Origin: an uncultured Chlorobiaceae bacterium
GTDB lineage: Bacteria > Bacteroidota > Chlorobiia > Chlorobiales > Chlorobiaceae
Assembly: GCA_903843305.1 (NCBI GenBank)
Contig: CAIMPI010000011.1
Span: 22,635-86,634, forward strand
Reading direction: 5' to 3'
DNA: 64,000 nucleotides
The notes beneath the pieces are model-generated. The model did no database searches, was not told the origin of the DNA, and saw nothing but the letters and a program-made list of their open reading frames with translations. This document shows, in pieces, positions 62,061 through 64,000 of the stretch. A program made the position numbers and the translations under genes. How positions within the stretch are numbered: the stretch's first letter is position 1; each line of letters starts with the position of its first letter.

Positions 62061-63140
62061 ATGATCAATATGACAACACGAACTCGACGCGAAATAGTAA
62101 TGTCTGACATGCGTGTTACAGGCAGTTATAGATATAGGGATCTCTTTCAGATCAGGCCGATATATCCTTACGCCACAGTTCTCGAATGGCCCATAGGTCA
62201 CCACCCACTTCTGCTTGAGTATAGGTATGACGTACCAGATTCTTCTGAAACTACTTACAATCCTGAACTTCCGCAAAGGATGTTATCATCTGAGATAGAC
62301 AATGACTATTCAAGTAAAGCCAAGAAATGGATACTTTTGGTTCTATCTGTATTTTCCAAAGGTAGAGTATTCCAATACCCTATGGTACATGAAGGGCAAT
62401 GGTTTATTGAAATACTTCATGATTCCAAGGATTTGGAAGTTTCTTCATCGCCGCTATGGGGATACAGCGGGTATTCATACCAAGGTATTGATGCTCTGAT
62501 AGATGATTTTTCTCACGAAGATAACGCTTCGATCAGGCATGTGGATACAAATCAGTATTACCACACAGAAACACCCCGTTCGTATGTTATTGGTCAAACA
62601 GCGACGGAGTTCGAATTGCCCGATAGAATCACTTGCTTTCTTGACGCATATATATCTTTACCTAGCAAGCTCAGAAAAGCCTATCTATCTTCATGTTCGT
62701 TGTTTGATCAAGGAATCGAGCTTTTTTACAGAAACCCGAGCTTAGAATTTGCTGCCTGTGTGTCTTCATTGGAAACCCTTATTGCAGCAGACTATGAAGG
62801 CCAACCAGAGGAATCTTGCAAGTGTTGCGGTCAACCAAAATATAAGGTAAGGCAAAAGTTCCTCGAGTTCATCAAAAAGTACGGCAATGATTCACCAAAG
62901 ACTAATAAAATCGCGGACAAAGTCTATGGCCGCAGATCGAAGATACTGCACAGGGGGCAACTATTTCTCGGGGAGACTGAGCCAAGAACGATTGAAGCTG
63001 CTGATGAATGGCTAAAAGATGACCATCAGCGTAGAGATGTTATTCGTTTCTTTCGAGTATGCATCATAAACTGGCTAATTGGTAGGCACAATGAGCAGAG
63101 TACGCCTAACAACAGCATGAATCCGGTGATGGTACGCTGA
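62061..63140 (+). CDS. HEPN-like protein
   Basis: A 359-residue protein. The C-terminal third has FAACVSSLETLIAADYEG, a zinc-like CKCCGQPKYK, and YGRRSKILHRGQLFLG, in which R...H resembles the RX4-6H motif of HEPN ribonucleases. The N-terminal 200 residues are a beta-rich domain of unknown family (as in ApeA-type abortive proteins). The full design is compatible with a stand-alone defence nuclease; this is inference. Ribosome site AAGGGT lies 5 bases before the ATG. Confidence 0.6.
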   Translation: MINMTTRTRREIVMSDMRVTGSYRYRDLFQIRPIYPYATVLEWPIGHHPLLLEYRYDVPDSSETTYNPELPQRMLSSEIDNDYSSKAKKWILLVLSVFSKGRVFQYPMVHEGQWFIEILHDSKDLEVSSSPLWGYSGYSYQGIDALIDDFSHEDNASIRHVDTNQYYHTETPRSYVIGQTATEFELPDRITCFLDAYISLPSKLRKAYLSSCSLFDQGIELFYRNPSLEFAACVSSLETLIAADYEGQPEESCKCCGQPKYKVRQKFLEFIKKYGNDSPKTNKIADKVYGRRSKILHRGQLFLGETEPRTIEAADEWLKDDHQRRDVIRFFRVCIINWLIGRHNEQSTPNNSMNPVMVR

Positions 63141-63300
63141 CCTCAGGAATATGTTTTGCAACATTCAGGTGCATCAACGTGGTCGCAAAAAAGTGACTTC
63201 CATGTCCGACCCAGCCCTCAATCTCGCTTCCCTCAGTCGCTGGATGCTGCTTGAGAAACCCGCACCGCGCTTATTAACGCCTTAAAAGGAGAATGCTGAA

Positions 63301-63858
63301 GTGACTAAAAACAATAAACATATATGTCCAGTTGAAAGAGCTGGCGGTCTTGATAATGAAATTCGAAGATTGCTGCAAAACCCTCGAAAAATACTGAGAC
63401 CATATATTGCAGAAGGGATGACGGTTCTGGATATGGGATGTGGTCCCGGCTTTTTCTCTCTTGACATGGCTCACATGGTTGGTAAATCCGGTCGGGTAAT
63501 CGCTTCTGATCTACAGGACGGGATGCTTCAAAAAGTAAAAGAGAAGATTAAAGGGACAGAGCTTGAGGAACGAATTATAGTGCACAAGTGCGAAGAGAAC
63601 AAAATAGGTGTCTCGGAGCCTGTTGATTTTGTTCTGTTGTTCTATATAGTTCACGAAGTGCCGAATAAGGAATTTTTTTTCAATGAGATACGAACAATAC
63701 TGAAGCCGAACGGACAAGTTCTGATAGTAGAGCCGCCATTTCATGTTTCAAAATCAGCGTTTGAAGAGACTATAAGAAAAGCCGAAGATGTCGGGTTTAT
63801 TATTGTTGAAAGGCCAAAGGTGCTTTTCAGTAAGGCTGTGATATTGAAAAAGGCCTGA
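63301..63858 (+). CDS. Class I SAM-dependent methyltransferase
   Basis: A 185-residue protein with GMTVLDMGCGPGFFSLDMAH (motif I), IASDLQDGMLQKV and VLLFYIVHEVP, then ILKPNGQVLIVEP. Resembles ubiE-like small-molecule methyltransferases. The GTG start has AGGAG nine bases upstream. The substrate is unknown. Confidence 0.82.
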   Translation: MTKNNKHICPVERAGGLDNEIRRLLQNPRKILRPYIAEGMTVLDMGCGPGFFSLDMAHMVGKSGRVIASDLQDGMLQKVKEKIKGTELEERIIVHKCEENKIGVSEPVDFVLLFYIVHEVPNKEFFFNEIRTILKPNGQVLIVEPPFHVSKSAFEETIRKAEDVGFIIVERPKVLFSKAVILKKA

Positions 63859-63886
63859 ATGAACTTGCAACAATAAAATGGACACC

Positions 63887-64000
63887 CTAAGAAGCCATAG
63901 CTATTGATTGTTGTTTATAACGTAAAAAATCAACAGGCGATTTATACCCTAATGTTGAATGTTTCCGTTTCCGATTGTAAAATACTTCAATGTATTCAAA
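63887..64000 (-). mobile_element. IS3-family transposase, 3' end (partial)
   Basis: On the - strand the frame reads [20 protein letters not shown] then [11 protein letters not shown] and stops. This is the C-terminal end of the DDE integrase (OrfB) of IS3-family elements (YNRxRxHSxLGYxSP). The frame runs off the window edge at 64000. TGGACACCC just after the stop is probably in the terminal inverted repeat. Confidence 0.88.

Noticed and set aside
63203..63286. 27-codon frame MSDPALNLASLSRWMLLEKP...
   Set aside because: Too short to judge; may be a relic but matches nothing I know.

Overview
The window looks like the chromosome of a green sulfur bacterium (Chlorobiaceae, Chlorobium/Pelodictyon type). 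The best marker is a BchC-type dehydrogenase of bacteriochlorophyll synthesis (11236-12261). The rest of the first 30 kb agrees: outer-membrane barrels, lipoproteins, TatA and TatC, an all-trans polyprenyl diphosphate synthase, Fe-type superoxide dismutase, DUF2934 proteins and a Pal lipoprotein. The species assignment is inference; no rRNA or tRNA gene was seen.

Layout. 1-14 kb is mostly core: barrel protein, RlmI-like rRNA methyltransferase, DUF4292-like lipoprotein, sodB, lipoprotein-coaE, tatC, polyprenyl synthase, PASTA protein, a two-gene nucleoside-type ABC transporter, bchC, and an AAA/PD-(D/E)XK gene of a mobile-type family. 14.5-18.6 kb is a small accessory patch: ArsN2-like acetyltransferase, zinc-ribbon protein, GH25 lysozyme-like protein, an IS21-like end, a PEGA protein, a caspase-like protease and a DUF4266 stump. 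18.6-30 kb returns to core-like genes: a DUF3570 barrel, methyltransferase-mntH-uspA, tatA, DUF1003, DUF2127, ferredoxin-nitroreductase, succinate/acetate CoA-transferase, cytochrome c and pal.

From 30 kb to the end the window is a defence and toxin-antitoxin island. It opens with a compact operon hsdR-(AlbA/RecG-like)-hsdM-hsdS-AAA ATPase-HNH nuclease, that is a type I restriction-modification system carrying a Septu-like ATPase/HNH pair (30052-40493). A sce7726-sce7725-RES trio follows (40936-43818), then a DUF2442 gene and a BRO-N gene. A radical-SAM/SPASM maturase with a 70-residue Cys/Gly-rich peptide (46282-47966) looks like an undescribed RiPP locus. 48-54.7 kb is a toxin-antitoxin scrapyard: a DinJ antitoxin with truncated YafQ, a DUF6088 gene with truncated AbiEii, an orphan AbiEi, BrnTA, HicBA, DUF4160-DUF2442, Phd, and at least ten partial second copies of neighbouring genes.

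A metal-efflux-type membrane protein (54768-55646) is followed by a papain/calpain-like protein plus membrane protein (56027-57868). Then comes a tightly overlapping operon of a small acidic protein, a DUF3696-type AAA ATPase, a PIN-like nuclease and an RNA ligase (57953-60859), which I regard as a strong candidate for an undescribed defence system. The window ends with a membrane protein, a HEPN-like protein, a methyltransferase and the 3' end of an IS3-family transposase.

The genes that seem to work together are the restriction operon, the RES trio, the RiPP pair and the ATPase-PIN-ligase operon; in each, stop and start codons overlap or nearly touch. The scrapyard repeats the same fragments (BRO-N, AbiEi, AlbA/RecG-like tail, HicA, Phd, sce7726), which suggests repeated duplication and deletion by short-homology recombination.
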